Positions 61,901 to 64,000 of a stretch of 64,000 bases of DNA are shown here, piece by piece. Where the stretch lies: positions 2,790,001 through 2,854,000 of the forward strand of contig NZ_CP030050.1 in NCBI RefSeq assembly GCF_015291705.1, read 5' to 3'. Both the position numbers and the translations under genes were made by a program. The number at the start of each line of letters is the position of its first letter. The first letter of the stretch is position 1. This DNA comes from Bradyrhizobium arachidis. GTDB taxonomy: Bacteria; Pseudomonadota; Alphaproteobacteria; Rhizobiales; Xanthobacteraceae. Below the pieces are notes generated by a model that had not been told where the DNA came from, did not search any database, and worked only from the letters and a program-made list of their open reading frames with translations.

Positions 61901-62671
61901 CTAACGCTTCACGATCTCCGCCGTCGAGACGAGGCTCTCGGCGATCACGCCGTCGCGGCTGAAGGATGCAAGAAGTTCTCCGATTTCGCGCAGCATCGGC
62001 TCGACATTCTCGCCCAACGCGTCCGGTGAGGACGACGAGTAGGTGAGGGTGCGGCGTGTCAGGTCCTCCACGCTCACGTTATGGCTGGTCTCGACCGCGA
62101 CGAGCTCGGCAGGCCGAAACGCACTGCCGCGAAAGAATGCCGGCAGATCGCGATGGGTCCGCGTGCCCTTGCCGGCTTCCTCCCACAGCTTGGCGGGTGA
62201 CCAGCGGCGGCGGATCTCGTTGTAGCCGTCGAGCCATGGGTTGCGGCCGTCGGTGACCGAAAACGAGGCGCAGATCGCAATCGCACCATCGTGCGCGACC
62301 AGATGGTCGAGCCGCGCAAGCGTGGCGTCGCGATCCATCCAGTGCAGCGCGCGGCCGATCGTCACGACATCGAAGCTGCCGATGTCGTCAGCAAGCGTCT
62401 CTGCCTTGCCTTCGATCAGCGTGAGCTGCCGCCCTGCGCCCGCAGCCGCGCGCCGCGCCGCATCGAGCATTGCGGGCTCCGGGTCGACACCGACGACACG
62501 GCCGACATGAGGGCCGAAGCCGAGCGCGAGCAAACCGGGCCCGGTGCCGAGATCGATCAGGCTGCTCTGTTTGGTGAGGCCGAGCTTGTGTGCAACGGTG
62601 CGGAAAAATTCCCGCGGATATGGCGGCCGCAAATGTTCGTAGAGTGACGCTGTGCTCGCGAACCGGCCCAT
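61901..62671 (-). CDS. Class I SAM-dependent methyltransferase
   Basis: 256 residues. The SAM-binding motif LIDLGTGPGLLALGFG is near residues 38-53, then VGVDPEPAMLDAARR and FDVVTIGRALHWMD, the standard motif I-II-IV order of small-molecule methyltransferases (UbiE/Tam1-like). Substrate unknown. It lies 17 nt after the start-side SDR gene on the same strand (SDR stop at 62689), so both are probably cotranscribed. Confidence 0.88.
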   Translation of the reverse strand: MGRFASTASLYEHLRPPYPREFFRTVAHKLGLTKQSSLIDLGTGPGLLALGFGPHVGRVVGVDPEPAMLDAARRAAAGAGRQLTLIEGKAETLADDIGSFDVVTIGRALHWMDRDATLARLDHLVAHDGAIAICASFSVTDGRNPWLDGYNEIRRRWSPAKLWEEAGKGTRTHRDLPAFFRGSAFRPAELVAVETSHNVSVEDLTRRTLTYSSSSPDALGENVEPMLREIGELLASFSRDGVIAESLVSTAEIVKR

Positions 62672-62688
62672 GCTTCCGCCGTCTTGGC

Positions 62689-63447
62689 CTAAACGTGCTG
62701 GCCGCCGTTGATGTGGATCTCGGCGCCGTTGACGTAAGACGAGGTGTCCGTACACAGCACATAGATGATCTTGGCGACCTCGTCGGGCGTTCCGAGCCGG
62801 TGCATCGGGATCTGCTGGTCGACGATCTTCTCGGTGCCCGGCGACAGGATCGAGGTGTCGATCTCGCCCGGCGCGATGGCGTTGACGCGCACGCCGACGC
62901 GGCCGAAGTCGGAGGCCATCTCGCGCGTCAGCGCGGCGAGCGCAGCCTTTGAGGTGGCGTAGGCGGCGCCTGCGAAGGGATGCACGCGCGAGCCCGCGAT
63001 CGAGGTGACGTTCACCACCGAGCCCTTGGCCGCCTTCAACTCCGCGATCAATCCGCGCGCCATCATGATCGGTGCGAAGAAGTTGACGTGGAAGACGTGG
63101 GTCCAGGTGTCGAGATCGGTGTCGACCGAGCCGAGCCGTGCGCCACCGGGGCCCTTCGGCGAGATCGCGGCGTTGTTGACCAGCGCATGCAGCGTGCCGC
63201 CCTCGAGACGATTGCGGATCTCGTTGATGGCGCGCGCGGTGTCTTCAGGGTTGCCGAGGTCGACCTGGATGTGATCCTCCGGCCCTGCGTCCCACGGACA
63301 GTCCTCAGGGAAGGGATGCCGCGAGCAGGTGATGACGCGCCAGCCCGCCGAGGAGAAGCGGATCACGGTGGCGTGGCCGATGCCGCGGCTTGCTCCGGTC
63401 AAGAGCAGTGTGCGGCGCGGCGCGTTGGACGAGTGCGGCATGGACAT
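62689..63447 (-). CDS. SDR-family oxidoreductase
   Basis: 252-residue classical short-chain dehydrogenase/reductase with TGASRGIG (residues about 18-25), NNAAISPKG, catalytic Ser in TSIAGSRV and YATSK, plus the INGGQHV ending common in FabG-like enzymes. Cytosolic NAD(P)H-dependent reductase of unknown substrate. Located 19 nt after pdxH and 17 nt before the methyltransferase gene, so the three likely form one transcript starting outside the window. Confidence 0.92.
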   Translation of the reverse strand: MSMPHSSNAPRRTLLLTGASRGIGHATVIRFSSAGWRVITCSRHPFPEDCPWDAGPEDHIQVDLGNPEDTARAINEIRNRLEGGTLHALVNNAAISPKGPGGARLGSVDTDLDTWTHVFHVNFFAPIMMARGLIAELKAAKGSVVNVTSIAGSRVHPFAGAAYATSKAALAALTREMASDFGRVGVRVNAIAPGEIDTSILSPGTEKIVDQQIPMHRLGTPDEVAKIIYVLCTDTSSYVNGAEIHINGGQHV

Positions 63448-63466
63448 CTTTCAGGTCGGCCTAAGC

Positions 63467-64000
63467 TCAGGGATACATCCGCGTCTTGGACCATGGCTGG
63501 CCGGCCGCGTCACGGCGAAATTCGATGCGGTCGTGCAGGCGGAATGGGCGGTCGTGCCAGAACTCGATGCGAACAGGCGTGATGCGCCAGCCGCTCCAGC
63601 CCGGCGGCCGCGGCACTTCGCCGATGACGTATCTGGCCGCGACTTTTGCGATCGCCTGTTCGAAGGCGAAGCGGCTCTCCAGCGCCTCGGACTGCTTGCT
63701 GGCCCAGGCGCCGATCTGCGCCTGCTTCGGCCGCGTCGCGAAATAGGCGTCGGCTTCGGCGTCGGTCACCGGCGTCACGTTGCCGCGGATGCGGACCTGA
63801 CGGCGCAGCGACTTCCAGTGAAAAAGTAAAGCGGCCTTAGGGTTTGCGGCGAGTTCGCGGCCCTTCTGGCTGGCGATGTGGCTGTAGAAGACGAAACCCT
63901 CGGCATCGAAGCCCTTCATCAGCACCATGCGCACGTCAGGCAGCCCGTCGGGATCGACGGTCGCGAGCGCCATCGCGTTCGGATCGTTCGGCTCGCTTTT
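63467..64000 (-). CDS. pdxH: Pyridoxamine 5'-phosphate oxidase, partial (5' end outside window)
   Basis: FMN enzyme that makes pyridoxal 5'-phosphate from PNP or PMP. The visible 177 codons hold the FMN-binding [18 protein letters not shown] and [15 protein letters not shown], and the C-terminal family ending [12 protein letters not shown] ... W..TRMYP. The gene continues past base 64000; the residues [18 protein letters not shown] lie at the edge, so the methionine at 63973 is internal. About 35 N-terminal residues are missing. Confidence 0.93.
   Translation of the reverse strand, partial: KSEPNDPNAMALATVDPDGLPDVRMVLMKGFDAEGFVFYSHIASQKGRELAANPKAALLFHWKSLRRQVRIRGNVTPVTDAEADAYFATRPKQAQIGAWASKQSEALESRFAFEQAIAKVAARYVIGEVPRPPGWSGWRITPVRIEFWHDRPFRLHDRIEFRRDAAGQPWSKTRMYP

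Overview
The window is high-GC chromosomal DNA from an alphaproteobacterium, most likely Bradyrhizobium or a close relative in the Nitrobacteraceae. Three things point there: a cbbP-T-A-L-S-X-E operon with form IC (red-type) RuBisCO and its CbbX activase; many short lineage-restricted proteins; and dispersed palindromic repeats of the kind common in Bradyrhizobium and Rhodopseudomonas. No tRNA, rRNA, CRISPR array, insertion sequence, prophage or integration site was seen. Genus assignment is by gene content and memory of related genomes, not by a search.

Layout. 0-7.7 kb: Calvin-Benson-Bassham operon on the + strand, with an attenuator-like hairpin between cbbS and cbbX. 8-9.8 kb: a PAS-GGDEF-EAL protein. 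10.2-13.3 kb: a FAD oxidoreductase and GntR regulator divergent from an orphan amino-acid-type binding protein, with palindromic GTAT boxes between them. 13.4-15 kb: a DegP/HtrA protease preceded by a perfect 15-bp inverted repeat. 15.2-37 kb: many small exported, helical or basic proteins, a PfpI-like protein, a REC-PAS-HWE kinase, a giant soluble hybrid kinase with about twelve HAMP-type units, a PAP2/DUF3147 operon, a YghA-like dehydrogenase, a TPP enzyme, a PRC-barrel protein and an EmrAB-type efflux pump. 38-46 kb: SDR, nitronate monooxygenase-like protein, Tat-exported PhoD phosphatase, a frameshifted aldo/keto reductase, a BzdR/BoxR-like HTH protein without its usual C-terminal domain, and a PLP aminotransferase. 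46-64 kb: mostly housekeeping genes: CPA2 antiporter, RibB with a degenerate cyclohydrolase domain, glutaryl-CoA dehydrogenase-like enzyme, MBL hydrolase, TAXI receptor, acyl-CoA ligase, extensin-like protein, L,D-transpeptidase, CorA, methyltransferase, SDR and a partial pdxH.

Main result. Reading upstream regions by eye gave ten sites of the form GGAAC-N16-(C/G/T)GTT on both strands, nearly all just upstream of a gene start between 15.9 and 35.6 kb, plus one at 44.1 kb. This matches the promoter type used by the alphaproteobacterial general stress sigma factor EcfG (PhyR-NepR-EcfG system). The stretch therefore looks like a general-stress island joining small protective proteins, a membrane lipid phosphatase operon, an efflux pump and a two-kinase operon. 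The giant kinase resembles fungal group III (Nik1/Os-1) hybrid kinases in its HAMP array and is itself preceded by a full-consensus site. HWE kinases are the class that feeds PhyR in related bacteria, so this operon may be a stress-sensing branch that is also stress-induced. phyR, nepR and ecfG are not in the window.
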